Position numbers and translations under genes: made by a program
Shown: in pieces, positions 1 through 7,453 of the stretch
Position numbering within the stretch: position 1 is the first letter of the stretch
Layout: each line of letters opens with the position of its first letter
The notes under the pieces: generated by a model
What the model saw: the letters and a program-made list of their open reading frames with translations, nothing else
What the model was told of the DNA's origin: nothing
Database searches by the model: none
NCBI GenBank assembly: GCA_019416065.1
Contig: DXYB01000029.1
Coordinates: forward strand, 1-23,984
Direction of reading: 5' to 3'
Source: Acidaminococcus sp.
GTDB taxonomy: Bacteria > Bacillota > Negativicutes > Acidaminococcales > Acidaminococcaceae
Length of the DNA: 23,984 bases

Positions 1-586
1 GTTTTGTGAAGGTAAACGTCCACAAGACCCCAACATTTATTATAGAACCTTTTTTGAACTGTTCCCAGAAGATGACTGCAAACATGGCGGTCATTACAAA
101 AGAAAGTCCTTTGGTATTAAAGTGCAGCCAGCTGCCCAAAAGTCCCCCCATGGCCGCCCCACTGACCCAGTACAGGTAATCTAGAAAAGAAATCCATAGC
201 ATGAACCAGCCACGATCCACACCCGGCGGGGGCTCTGTAGTATATTCGAGGGAAAACGTCTCATCGCACAGAAAAAATATTAATAGCGGCTTTTTCCAAC
301 CCATCCCTTTGAACCGATCCAAGAGGGCAATCCCGTAAAAAAGATGCCGAGCTTGGATCAAAAACGCCATAATAAAGGTCTGCAGCGGGGCAAACGGCGC
401 CAGCAGCATGGATACCGCCACAAATTCCAGGCTGCCGCCAAAAATGGTCATGGCCATAAGCATGGGGTACCAGAAGGAAAACCCTTCGCTGTGCATCAGC
501 ATCCCATAGGCAAAGGCCAAAAACCAGAAGCCTGCAAAAATCGGCAGGGTATAGGGAAAAGCGGCTAAAAATGCTTTACGTATCAT
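1..586 (-). CDS. azlC: AzlC family branched-chain amino acid permease, partial
   Basis: This is the large subunit of the AzlCD type of inner-membrane exporter for branched-chain amino acids and analogues. Reading leftwards from the ATG at 586, 195 codons stay open to the window edge, so the C-terminus is missing. The protein is very hydrophobic. Its N-terminus (AFPYTLPIFAGFWFLAFAYG), the segment FGGSLEFVAVSMLLAPFAPL near residues 45-65, the QARHLFYGIAL stretch and the LCDETFSL motif all follow the AzlC pattern. The start lies 9 nt after the stop of the M20 amidohydrolase, and an AAGG ribosome site overlaps that stop codon, so the two are probably cotranscribed. The AzlD partner would be expected further left, outside the window. 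The last residues before the edge (about 15) look less typical of AzlC; a sequencing or contig-edge effect cannot be excluded. Confidence 0.82.
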   Translation of the reverse strand, partial: MIRKAFLAAFPYTLPIFAGFWFLAFAYGMLMHSEGFSFWYPMLMAMTIFGGSLEFVAVSMLLAPFAPLQTFIMAFLIQARHLFYGIALLDRFKGMGWKKPLLIFFLCDETFSLEYTTEPPPGVDRGWFMLWISFLDYLYWVSGAAMGGLLGSWLHFNTKGLSFVMTAMFAVIFWEQFKKGSIINVGVLWTFTFTK

Positions 587-595
587 CTTCGCGCC

Positions 596-1852
596 TTATA
601 TATTCCGCCGGGACAGCTGCTCCACCGGTTCCGGGGTGGGCGTGAAGCGGGGCGTACCGTCCGTATTTAAAAAACTAAGGGCATAGGCCACGCCCATAGC
701 CGCTCCATACATGAGACCCCGTTCATCCATATCAAATTCAGGGGTATGGTGGTTGGCACCGCATCCCATTTCTGCGTTGGCAATGCCCGTAAAGGCTAAA
801 ATGCCGGGCCACAATTGCAGCATGAGAGCAAAAGATTCGGAGGCCATCCAAGGAGCTGGGGTAATAAGTGCCTCCGGGGATATGGCGTCTGCTACCGCTT
901 TTTGCCCCAGGGCGGCGCAGTCTGGATTATTTTGCACTTCATAGAGCGCTTCTGGCATGTGGAGAATTTTTGCCTGGCACTGGTAGGTATCCGCCGTGTT
1001 CTTAAGGGTTTTCTTTAGAAATTCCTCAAAGGGATGCCCGGCCTTTTCGTAGCTGAAAAAACGGGCCGTGCCGCCAAAATCCAGCATGCCAGGGATGACA
1101 TTGTATTTTTCCCCAGCTTTTACATAGCCCAGGGAAATGGTGAGACAGGAAAAAGGATCCACTTCCCGCATGCGAAAGGCATTGAGCTGCTGGTACAAAT
1201 CGGTGAAGCAGTCCATGGGGTTATTGGCAAGATCCGGCCTGGCACCGTGTCCAAATTTTCCTTGCAGCCGCACCTCAAAACCCAGTCCGCCTGCCATCGC
1301 GGCACCGGGAAGAATGGCTACTTTGCCGGCGGGAATATCCCAGCGCACATGGGTGGCGTAGCAGCCATCAATGGGTAGTCCCAAATCTTTGACCAGATAG
1401 GGCAGGAGATTTTGGATATCCCCGCTTTCTTCTTCCCCCCGCTCAAAACAGAGCAGGATTTTCCCTTTAAAGGCGTCCTTGTGTGCCTGAAAGATCTGGG
1501 CCGCCGTCAGCAGCATGGCCATATGCCCGTCGTGCCCGCAGGCGTGGGAATAGCCTGGCCGTTTGGATACGCAGCATTTTGCCTGTTTCAGGTTCTTAGG
1601 GTTTTCTGCAATAGGAAGTGCATCCGTATCCGCCCGCATGAGCAAGGTCTTGCCGGGTTTGCCGCTATCTATAATGCCCAAAAGGCCCCCGTCTTTTACG
1701 TTGATGGTAGGGATCCCCAATTGTTTTAAATAGTTTTCCAAAAACGCAATGGTGTCAATTTCCGCATTGCTGGGTTCTGGATTTTCATGAAGATACCGGC
1801 GCAGCCGCACGGTCTCAGGAAATAGTTCTCTGGCACATTGTAAAATATTCAT
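596..1852 (-). CDS. M20 family amidohydrolase (N-acyl-amino acid / IAA-conjugate hydrolase type)
   Basis: This is a predicted cytoplasmic binuclear-metal hydrolase that would cleave N-acyl or similar amide conjugates of amino acids. Visible M20 features in the 418-residue protein are MRADTDALPI (about 72-81), SHACGHDGHMAML (about 102-114, with Cys105 and His107 as expected metal ligands), the acidic GEEESGD (about 139-145, in place of the usual PAEE), His168 in THVRWD, the dimerisation-domain motif GHGARPD near 201 and a C-terminal NHHTPEFD. I chose the ATG at 1852 because homology-like sequence starts there. An in-frame ATG at 1918 would add 22 unlike residues and lies upstream of the best promoter match. 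The gene is followed after 9 nt by azlC, suggesting a hydrolyse-and-export pair. The exact substrate cannot be told from sequence. Confidence 0.88.
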   Translation of the reverse strand: MNILQCARELFPETVRLRRYLHENPEPSNAEIDTIAFLENYLKQLGIPTINVKDGGLLGIIDSGKPGKTLLMRADTDALPIAENPKNLKQAKCCVSKRPGYSHACGHDGHMAMLLTAAQIFQAHKDAFKGKILLCFERGEEESGDIQNLLPYLVKDLGLPIDGCYATHVRWDIPAGKVAILPGAAMAGGLGFEVRLQGKFGHGARPDLANNPMDCFTDLYQQLNAFRMREVDPFSCLTISLGYVKAGEKYNVIPGMLDFGGTARFFSYEKAGHPFEEFLKKTLKNTADTYQCQAKILHMPEALYEVQNNPDCAALGQKAVADAISPEALITPAPWMASESFALMLQLWPGILAFTGIANAEMGCGANHHTPEFDMDERGLMYGAAMGVAYALSFLNTDGTPRFTPTPEPVEQLSRRNI

Positions 1853-1876
1853 CCGTATTGCCTGATCCTTTCTTTT

Positions 1877-1888
1877 TGTGTGCACACA
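1877..1888. promoter_or_regulatory. Perfect 12-bp palindrome at the expected transcription start
   Basis: TGTGTGCACACA is a perfect palindrome directly downstream of the amidohydrolase -10 box and covers the predicted start point. The position suits a repressor operator. No regulator can be named from it, and a palindrome this short can occur by chance. Confidence 0.3.
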
Positions 1889-1896
1889 GTATAGCA
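1888..1896 (-). promoter_or_regulatory. Extended -10 promoter for the amidohydrolase-azlC operon
   Basis: On the minus strand the sequence reads TGCTATACT, an extended -10 (TGn plus TATACT). Transcription would start near 1881, about 30 nt before the chosen ATG at 1852. No good -35 hexamer is visible, which is usual for extended -10 promoters. Confidence 0.5.
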
Positions 1897-1985
1897 TACT
1901 TTTACAGTGGGAATCCATGCATTGCCGCGAAAAAATGAAAATTTTCCCGATGGCAGTTTTGCTCCTTTTGTGGCGGAATGTTCAT

Positions 1986-2015
1986 TTGCTAAGAGCCGGG
2001 TAAATAGCATATAAT
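1986..2015 (+). promoter_or_regulatory. Promoter of the cdaA operon
   Basis: A -35 box TTGCTA (1986-1991) and a consensus -10 box TATAAT (2010-2015) are separated by 18 nt. The start would lie near 2022, just ahead of the AGGAGG ribosome site of cdaA. The 125-190 nt between the divergent starts hold this promoter and that of the amidohydrolase, and nothing else I can identify. Confidence 0.6.
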
Positions 2016-2043
2016 AAGAAAATAAAACAAAGGAGGATCATCC

Positions 2044-2907
2044 ATGGGCGGACATGTAATCGGACTCTTGCACACCATCATCTGGCTGGATGTGCTGGAT
2101 ATTCTGGTGGTGGCATTTTTCTTAAATAAATTGTACCAGATGCTGAAAAATACCCGGGCGGCTTCCCTGGTAAAGGGGCTCTTAATGCTGGTAGCCATTA
2201 CTTTTATCAGCAAGTGGCTGAATTTGTATGTCATCAACTGGCTTTTGGAAAAATTTATGACCATGTTGATGTTTGCACTGCCAGTGGTGTTCCAGCCGGA
2301 ACTGCGCCGTGCGCTAGAGCAGATCGGGCGGGGAAAGCTGTTCCGTCGCAGCACGGTCTTAAATGAAATCCAGGTGGAAACCATGTTGGAAGCGGTGGCC
2401 ACCACGGCGGATGATCTGAGTCGACGAAAAATCGGGGCGCTGATTGTATTTGAACGGGAAACAGGACTGGGGGATTATATTGAGACTGGGATTCCCATTG
2501 ACGGCCTGATTTCCACAGCACTCTTTGAAAATATTTTTATTCCCAATACACCCCTCCATGATGGGGCCGTAATCATCCGAGGCGACCGGATTGCCGCAGC
2601 TAGCTGCCTGCTGCCGCTGACAGAAGCCCGGAACCTTTCCCAGGAACTGGGGACCCGTCACCGGGCGGCCATCGGACTATCAGAGCAGACGGATGCCCTG
2701 ATCCTGGTGGTGAGTGAGGAAACCGGCGCCATTTCCCTGGCACGTGGCGGGGGGCTGCAGCGGTATTTGACTCATCAGGACGTAAAAGATTTGCTGCGGC
2801 CTACCATGGTGCAGCCCATCTTGAACTGGAAAGACCGGATTAAGGCCAAATTCAGCCATCTCCGTGGCAAAGACCGGGACGATGATAAAGGAGGCGGCAA
2901 GGCATGA
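2044..2907 (+). CDS. cdaA: Diadenylate cyclase CdaA (c-di-AMP synthase)
   Basis: This membrane enzyme condenses two ATP molecules into cyclic di-AMP, a second messenger that controls potassium, osmolyte and cell-wall homeostasis in Firmicutes. The 287-residue protein has three predicted membrane helices (about 12-28, 38-58 and 64-84) followed by a DisA_N cyclase domain. The two catalytic signatures are intact: DGA at 173-175 and RHR at 205-207, almost the same positions as in characterised CdaA proteins. The ATG at 2044 is preceded by AGGAGG with 7 nt spacing. The stop overlaps the cdaR start by 4 nt (ATGA), so the two are translationally coupled as in other Firmicutes. The short C-terminal tail is rich in charged residues. 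Confidence 0.97.
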   Translation: MGGHVIGLLHTIIWLDVLDILVVAFFLNKLYQMLKNTRAASLVKGLLMLVAITFISKWLNLYVINWLLEKFMTMLMFALPVVFQPELRRALEQIGRGKLFRRSTVLNEIQVETMLEAVATTADDLSRRKIGALIVFERETGLGDYIETGIPIDGLISTALFENIFIPNTPLHDGAVIIRGDRIAAASCLLPLTEARNLSQELGTRHRAAIGLSEQTDALILVVSEETGAISLARGGGLQRYLTHQDVKDLLRPTMVQPILNWKDRIKAKFSHLRGKDRDDDKGGGKA

Positions 2908-3875
2908 ACCAATACAACAAAGACAAAACGAGACAAAGCCGGCTCTCTTACTGGATGACCTGGCTGATGTGCGTCTTGTGCGCCCTGGTGCTGTGGGTCT
3001 ATGTGATGAATGAACAAAACCCCATTACCACAAAAATTTTCCGGGTGCCCCTAAAGGCAGAGAACCTGGCGGAAGATATGGTGGTAAAGGATATGCCGGA
3101 AACCGTGAACGTGAAAATCAGCGGGACCCGGTCCCAGATTGCTGCCTTGCGGGAAGGCGATATCCAGGCGTATGTTGATTTTACGGATGCGCCGAAAGGA
3201 CAAAATGGCTACAATGTCCAGGCCCGGACCCGTATGGGGGAAGTTACGGAAATTTCTCCCAGCGTGCTCCAGCTGGAAACGGACGCCTTGACCGCAAAAA
3301 ACTTTACGGTGGAGCCCCGGATTGTGGGGGTGCCCAATAGCGGCATTACCGTCAGCCAGATGGCGCTTTCTCCTGAACAGGTGACCGTCAAGGGAGCCAG
3401 TTCCCGGATTGCCCAGGTGGACAAGGTGATCGTCATGGTGGATATCAGTAACCATGATCAGAATTTTACCGCCGAAGCCACCACGGTGGCGGTGGACCGC
3501 ACCGGACGGGAAATGTATGATGTGAAAGTCGAGCCGACCAAGGTTACGGCGACGGTGACTGTGGTGCGGCAGCTGGGGACCAACGATTTCCCGGTGAAAG
3601 CGGATATGAGCGGCTCGCTGCCCGCTGGCGTAGAAATTGAAAGCATTAAAATCACACCGTCTTCTGTTCGGCTCACCGCAGAGCCTAAAGTCCTGGGCGG
3701 CATTAAGGAAATCCTCACAGCGCCCATTGTGCTGGACAATGTAACCAGTGACGTGCAGCTGAAGATGCCGCTGCAGATTCCTGACCAGGTCCTGGCAGAT
3801 GAACACAGTGTACTGGTGGATATTACGCTGAAAAAATCGCAGGAGGCAGGGAACCGTCATGCAGGTACAAATTAA
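2904..3875 (+). CDS. cdaR: CdaR, YbbR-domain regulator of CdaA
   Basis: CdaR is the membrane-anchored partner that modulates diadenylate cyclase activity. The 323-residue protein begins with a charged stretch and one membrane helix (about 14-34). The rest is predicted to lie outside the membrane and is made of roughly three YbbR-type beta-rich repeats (about 48-130, 135-220 and 225-310), recognisable from recurring patterns such as VKISGTRSQIAAL, VTVKGASSRIAQVDKV and SVRLTAEPKVLGGI. It is shorter than the four-repeat Bacillus subtilis protein. The start is fixed by the ATGA overlap with cdaA. Its 3' end overlaps the next gene by 17 nt, so the three genes form one tightly packed unit. Confidence 0.93.
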   Translation: MNQYNKDKTRQSRLSYWMTWLMCVLCALVLWVYVMNEQNPITTKIFRVPLKAENLAEDMVVKDMPETVNVKISGTRSQIAALREGDIQAYVDFTDAPKGQNGYNVQARTRMGEVTEISPSVLQLETDALTAKNFTVEPRIVGVPNSGITVSQMALSPEQVTVKGASSRIAQVDKVIVMVDISNHDQNFTAEATTVAVDRTGREMYDVKVEPTKVTATVTVVRQLGTNDFPVKADMSGSLPAGVEIESIKITPSSVRLTAEPKVLGGIKEILTAPIVLDNVTSDVQLKMPLQIPDQVLADEHSVLVDITLKKSQEAGNRHAGTN

Positions 3876-5460
3876 TAACCTACGGGTAGGATTGGACAAT
3901 ACCCAATCCTTGTCGGCGCTGGTGAGCCACAAATTCCATGTGCCGCTTGAAGCGGTACGCTCTTTACAGGTGCTGCGCAAAGCGGTGGATGCCCGGCATA
4001 AAAATTCGATTTGCTTTGTGTACCATGTGTGTGTGGATGTTGACCTTGCGCCCCATGCCATGGAGAAATTGCTCCAGCATCCCCAGGTGCGTCCCTTTGT
4101 GGTGGAAAAAGAACCGGAAGTGCGTAGGGGGACGGAGCCTCTTTTTGGTCGCCCGGTGGTGATTGGACTGGGCCCGGCGGGCCTTATGGCGGCGCTGGAA
4201 CTTTCCCGTCACGGCTACGCGCCGCTTGTGGTAGAACGGGGACGGGATTTGGCCCGCCGGGTCAAGGACGTGGAAACGTTCTGGAAAACCGGGAAACTGG
4301 ACCCAGTGAGCAATGTGCAGTTTGGTGCGGGGGGCGCGGGTACGTTTTCTGATGGGAAACTGACCACCCGGGTGAATGATCCTATCTTGGGCCATATTCT
4401 CCGGACGTTTGTGCAAGCAGGAGCCCCGGAAGAAATCCTTACAGAACAAAAACCCCATGTAGGCACGGACAAACTGCGCCTTTTGGTGACAGGGCTGATT
4501 CACCAAATCAAAAATCATGGGGGCACTATCCGTTACGAAACGCAGGTGACGGATTTTCGCATGGAAGAAGGCAAGGGACTGACGGCGGTGGAACTGAATC
4601 ACAAAGAGTGGGTACCCACCAATGCAGTGATTCTTGCCTGTGGGCATTCTGCCCGGGATACCTATGAGACCCTGCTCAAACGAAAAATCCACATGGAAGC
4701 CAAATCCTTTGCCATTGGGGTACGGGTAGAGCACAAACAGGAGCTGATCAACCAGGCCCAGTACGGAAAATTTGCTCGCCATCCTAAGCTGGGGGCGGCG
4801 GATTATACCCTGATTCACCACGACGAAAAAACAGGTCGTACGGTGTATTCTTTCTGCATGTGTCCCGGAGGACAAGTTGTGGCGTCGGCGTCTGAAGTAG
4901 GAGGCCTTGTGGTGAATGGGATGAGCCCCTTTCGACGGGATACAGGCCTAGCCAACAGCGCCCTGGTGGTGAATGTAACGCCGGAAGATTTTCCCTCGGG
5001 AGTACTGGGCGGCATGGAATTTCAGCGTAAGTATGAGAAGCTGGCGTATACCGTCAGTAAGGATTACCGGGCACCGGCGCAAACCACCAAAAGTTTCCTC
5101 CATCACCTGCCGCCTGATTTACAGGTGAATTTCCGCCCCAGCTACCGGCCGGGCCTTGTGGCAGCGGATCTGCATACGATTTTGCCGGGATTTGTTTGCG
5201 AAGCCTTGGAACACGGGCTGGATGCCTTTGACCACAAAATTCACGGTTTTTGTACCCAGGGCCTTATGATCGGTGTAGAGACGAGAACCAGTGCGCCGCT
5301 GCGCATTGTCCGCAAAGAAAACGGGGAAAGCGTGAATTGCCCCGGCCTGTATCCTACGGGAGAAGGGGCCGGGTATGCAGGGGGCATTATGAGTGCTTCC
5401 CTCGACGGGTACCATCAAAGTCACCGGGTGATGACACGCTTTGGCCCGCCTGTGGTATAA
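3859..5460 (+). CDS. NAD(P)/FAD-dependent oxidoreductase, COG2509 type
   Basis: This predicted cytoplasmic flavoprotein of 533 residues belongs to an uncharacterised dehydrogenase family widespread in Firmicutes. An N-terminal domain of about 95 residues (a YVCVDV-like segment near 55-62) precedes a Rossmann FAD-binding motif GLGPAG at 103-108, with the ribose-binding Glu127 in VVERG. Further family stretches are QFGAGGAGTFSDGKLTTR near 155-172, ILACGHSARDTYE, SFCMCPGGQVV and the C-terminal GLYPTGEGAGYAGGI, which would contact FAD. The start at 3859 lies inside the end of cdaR (17 nt overlap) and has an AGGAGG site about 11 nt upstream. The reaction is unknown. In many Firmicutes glmM follows cdaR; here this gene takes that place. 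Confidence 0.88.
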   Translation: MQVQINNLRVGLDNTQSLSALVSHKFHVPLEAVRSLQVLRKAVDARHKNSICFVYHVCVDVDLAPHAMEKLLQHPQVRPFVVEKEPEVRRGTEPLFGRPVVIGLGPAGLMAALELSRHGYAPLVVERGRDLARRVKDVETFWKTGKLDPVSNVQFGAGGAGTFSDGKLTTRVNDPILGHILRTFVQAGAPEEILTEQKPHVGTDKLRLLVTGLIHQIKNHGGTIRYETQVTDFRMEEGKGLTAVELNHKEWVPTNAVILACGHSARDTYETLLKRKIHMEAKSFAIGVRVEHKQELINQAQYGKFARHPKLGAADYTLIHHDEKTGRTVYSFCMCPGGQVVASASEVGGLVVNGMSPFRRDTGLANSALVVNVTPEDFPSGVLGGMEFQRKYEKLAYTVSKDYRAPAQTTKSFLHHLPPDLQVNFRPSYRPGLVAADLHTILPGFVCEALEHGLDAFDHKIHGFCTQGLMIGVETRTSAPLRIVRKENGESVNCPGLYPTGEGAGYAGGIMSASLDGYHQSHRVMTRFGPPVV

Positions 5461-5461
5461 T
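5453..5461 (+). promoter_or_regulatory. Extended -10 promoter for ppaC
   Basis: TGGTATAAT is a perfect extended -10 element that overlaps the stop codon of the upstream oxidoreductase gene. Transcription would start near 5468, leaving a leader of about 33 nt before ppaC. It suggests ppaC can be expressed separately from the cdaA operon. Confidence 0.5.
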
Positions 5462-5500
5462 AAGATATTCAAAAACATTTTTTGGTTAGGAGATGCTTGT

Positions 5501-6433
5501 ATGGAAAACGTGATGATTACCGGGCACAAGAACCCGGATACCGATTCTATTTGTTCCAGCCTCAGCTATGCGTTTATTAAAAAGGCGCTGGGCGAAGATG
5601 TGACAGCCTGCCGTGCCGGGGCTGTGAACGCGGAGACGCAGTTTGTCCTGGACTACTGGAAGGTAGAGCCCCCTGTTTTGGTAGAGCAGGTGGAAAAAGG
5701 ACAAAAAGTCATCCTGGTAGACCACAACGAAGCGGCCCAGGCCGTGGATGGCCTTGCAGATGCCGAGATTACAGAGATTGTGGATCACCATCGGTTGGGA
5801 GGACTCTCTACGGCGGCACCGCTTTTTGTACGGATCCAACCGGTAGGGTGCACCTCCACAATTTTGTATCAGATGAGCGTGGAAAAAAATGTGAAGCTGT
5901 CCAAAGAAATTGCGGGCTTGTTATTGTCTGCCATTAGTTCCGATACCCTGTATTTCAAGAGTCCGACCACCACCCAAGCAGATCGGGAGGCAGTGGCTGC
6001 TCTGGCTACCATCGCAGGCCTCACGGATCCAGAAGCCTATGCCTTGGAAATGCTCCAGGCGGGCAGTGCCATCAACTCCATGACGGCGGAAGAAATCACC
6101 CACGGGGATATGAAAGAGTTTGACTTCTCCCAGGGCAAGGTGACTGTTGCCCAGGTGAATGTGATGGACGGGGAAAAAGCCAAAGCCAAATGGCCGGAAT
6201 TGCAGCAGGCTTTGGATGCCATGGTGCAAAAGGGTGAAGCCGATACGTCCTTACTAATGGTGACCGATATTATGTCCGAGGTGACTGAATTGCTCTGGTC
6301 TGGCAAGAACAAGGACGTACTGGACAAGGCATTTGGTAAAGGGGAAGCCGATGGGCATTACCATCTGCCGAAGGTACTATCCCGTAAGAAACAAATCGTA
6401 CCCCCTTTGACCAACGCTTTTAAAGGCGAATAA
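5501..6433 (+). CDS. ppaC: Manganese-dependent inorganic pyrophosphatase (family II, DHH)
   Basis: This cytoplasmic enzyme hydrolyses pyrophosphate to two phosphates and so pulls biosynthetic reactions forward. The 310-residue protein shows the family II metal ligands: His9, Asp13 and Asp15 in GHKNPDTDS, Asp74 in ILVDHNE, the DHH motif at 95-97 and Asp148 in AISSDTL. The C-terminal DHHA2 domain carries the substrate-binding SRKKQ near residue 296. There is no CBS or DRTGG insert, so it is the short, unregulated form. The ATG at 5501 has an AGGAG site 8 nt upstream. An in-frame start at 5441 would begin inside the upstream gene and adds non-homologous sequence, so I rejected it. A terminator hairpin follows. 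Confidence 0.97.
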   Translation: MENVMITGHKNPDTDSICSSLSYAFIKKALGEDVTACRAGAVNAETQFVLDYWKVEPPVLVEQVEKGQKVILVDHNEAAQAVDGLADAEITEIVDHHRLGGLSTAAPLFVRIQPVGCTSTILYQMSVEKNVKLSKEIAGLLLSAISSDTLYFKSPTTTQADREAVAALATIAGLTDPEAYALEMLQAGSAINSMTAEEITHGDMKEFDFSQGKVTVAQVNVMDGEKAKAKWPELQQALDAMVQKGEADTSLLMVTDIMSEVTELLWSGKNKDVLDKAFGKGEADGHYHLPKVLSRKKQIVPPLTNAFKGE

Positions 6434-6453
6434 ACACATACTGAGAAAAGACT

Positions 6454-6488
6454 GGCGGCGGGCTGTAAAGCTCGCCGCTAAAACTTTT
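6454..6488 (+). terminator. Terminator after ppaC
   Basis: An 11-bp GC-rich stem (6454-6464 with 6469-6479, two G-U pairs) closes a GTAA loop. It is followed by AAAACTTTT, a weak U tract, so termination may be incomplete. Confidence 0.55.
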
Positions 6489-6534
6489 CCGCAGCAACTC
6501 CTTTTCCAGAGAACGCAAAAAATTCTGAAAGCTA

Positions 6535-6564
6535 TTGCACAGCACCCTTTAAATACGGTACAAT
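6535..6564 (+). promoter_or_regulatory. Promoter of the crotonase gene
   Basis: TTGCAC (6535-6540) and TACAAT (6559-6564) are separated by 18 nt and lie about 30 nt upstream of the start codon. Both hexamers are close to the sigma-70 consensus. Confidence 0.6.
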
Positions 6565-6594
6565 ATTTTTAACGATACACACAGGAGGACAGCT

Positions 6595-7383
6595 ATGTAC
6601 GAGTACAAAAATCTATTGGTGGATGTAGCGGACGATGGTGTAGTCATTGTAAGTGTCAACAGACCTAAAGTCCTGAATGCGCTGAATATGGAAACTCTGG
6701 ACGAAATGAAGGACTGCTTTACCCGTTTGCGCCGGGATCCCCAGATGAAAGCCTTGATTTTGCGGGGCGCAGGGGAAAAAGCCTTTGTGGCAGGGTCTGA
6801 TCTCATTGCCATGAGCAAAATGTCTGCCATGGAAGCTAGAAAGTTTTCCCAGACGGGGCATGAAGTGCTCAATGCTATTGAAGCACTGCCTGTTGTGGTG
6901 ATTGGTGCGATTAACGGCTATTGCCTGGGAGGCGGCTGCGGCCTGGCGCTGGCTTGTGATTTCCGGTATGCGTCTTCCACGGCAAAATTCGGGCAGCCGG
7001 AAGTCAATTACGGGATCATTCCCGGATTTGGCGGTTCCCAAACTTTGGCACGCCTGATTGGATCCGGCAGGGCCAAAGAAATGCTCTATACAGGGGAAAT
7101 GATTGATGCCCAGGAGGCCTACCGCATTGGTCTGGTCAACCGGGTCATGCTGCCGGAACAACTGATCAGTACCTGCGAAGATGTGTGCCGGAAGATCATG
7201 AAAAAGGGACCGGTGGCTATTGCCAGTGTAAAAGATGCCATCAATCGTGGCCTCAGCGTGGATCTAAACTCCGGACTGAACTATGAAGCACAGGTCTTTG
7301 GCAACTGCTTTGCCACCTTGGACCAACAAGAAGGCATGAATGCGTTCCTGGAAAAGAGAAAACCAGTGTTCTTGGGACGGTAA
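6595..7383 (+). CDS. Enoyl-CoA hydratase/isomerase (crotonase) family protein
   Basis: This 262-residue crotonase-fold protein acts on an acyl-CoA thioester. The oxyanion-hole regions are visible as FVAGSD (64-69) and LGGGCG (111-116), followed by FGQPEVNYGIIPGFGGSQ (132-149). Glu136 matches the second catalytic glutamate of enoyl-CoA hydratase (Glu164 in the rat enzyme). The first catalytic glutamate (Glu144, in the usual GGGCEL) is replaced by Gly116. One remaining glutamate is common in double-bond isomerases and other crotonases, so hydratase activity should not be assumed. The ATG at 6595 has AGGAGG 6 nt upstream and its own promoter. No partner beta-oxidation genes are adjacent; the next gene is an alcohol dehydrogenase after a 70-nt gap. 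Confidence 0.9.
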   Translation: MYEYKNLLVDVADDGVVIVSVNRPKVLNALNMETLDEMKDCFTRLRRDPQMKALILRGAGEKAFVAGSDLIAMSKMSAMEARKFSQTGHEVLNAIEALPVVVIGAINGYCLGGGCGLALACDFRYASSTAKFGQPEVNYGIIPGFGGSQTLARLIGSGRAKEMLYTGEMIDAQEAYRIGLVNRVMLPEQLISTCEDVCRKIMKKGPVAIASVKDAINRGLSVDLNSGLNYEAQVFGNCFATLDQQEGMNAFLEKRKPVFLGR

Positions 7384-7453
7384 TTGAACTAGTATGTAAC
7401 ATCTTTATAGCGATAAAATGAACTAAGCAAGTGATTAAAGGAGGCGAATGTGT

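Noticed and set aside
344..568. Plus-strand open frame of 74 codons at the left edge
   Set aside because: It lies antisense to the azlC gene, whose protein matches a known family.
3051..4061. Long open frame on the minus strand (336 codons) across cdaR and the next gene
   Set aside because: It is antisense to two well-supported genes, has no ribosome site and its translation (His- and Arg-rich, low complexity) fits no protein family.
3964..4875. Minus-strand open frame of 303 codons inside the flavoprotein gene
   Set aside because: It is a codon-bias shadow of the flavoprotein gene; the composition is unlike a real protein and no start signal is present.
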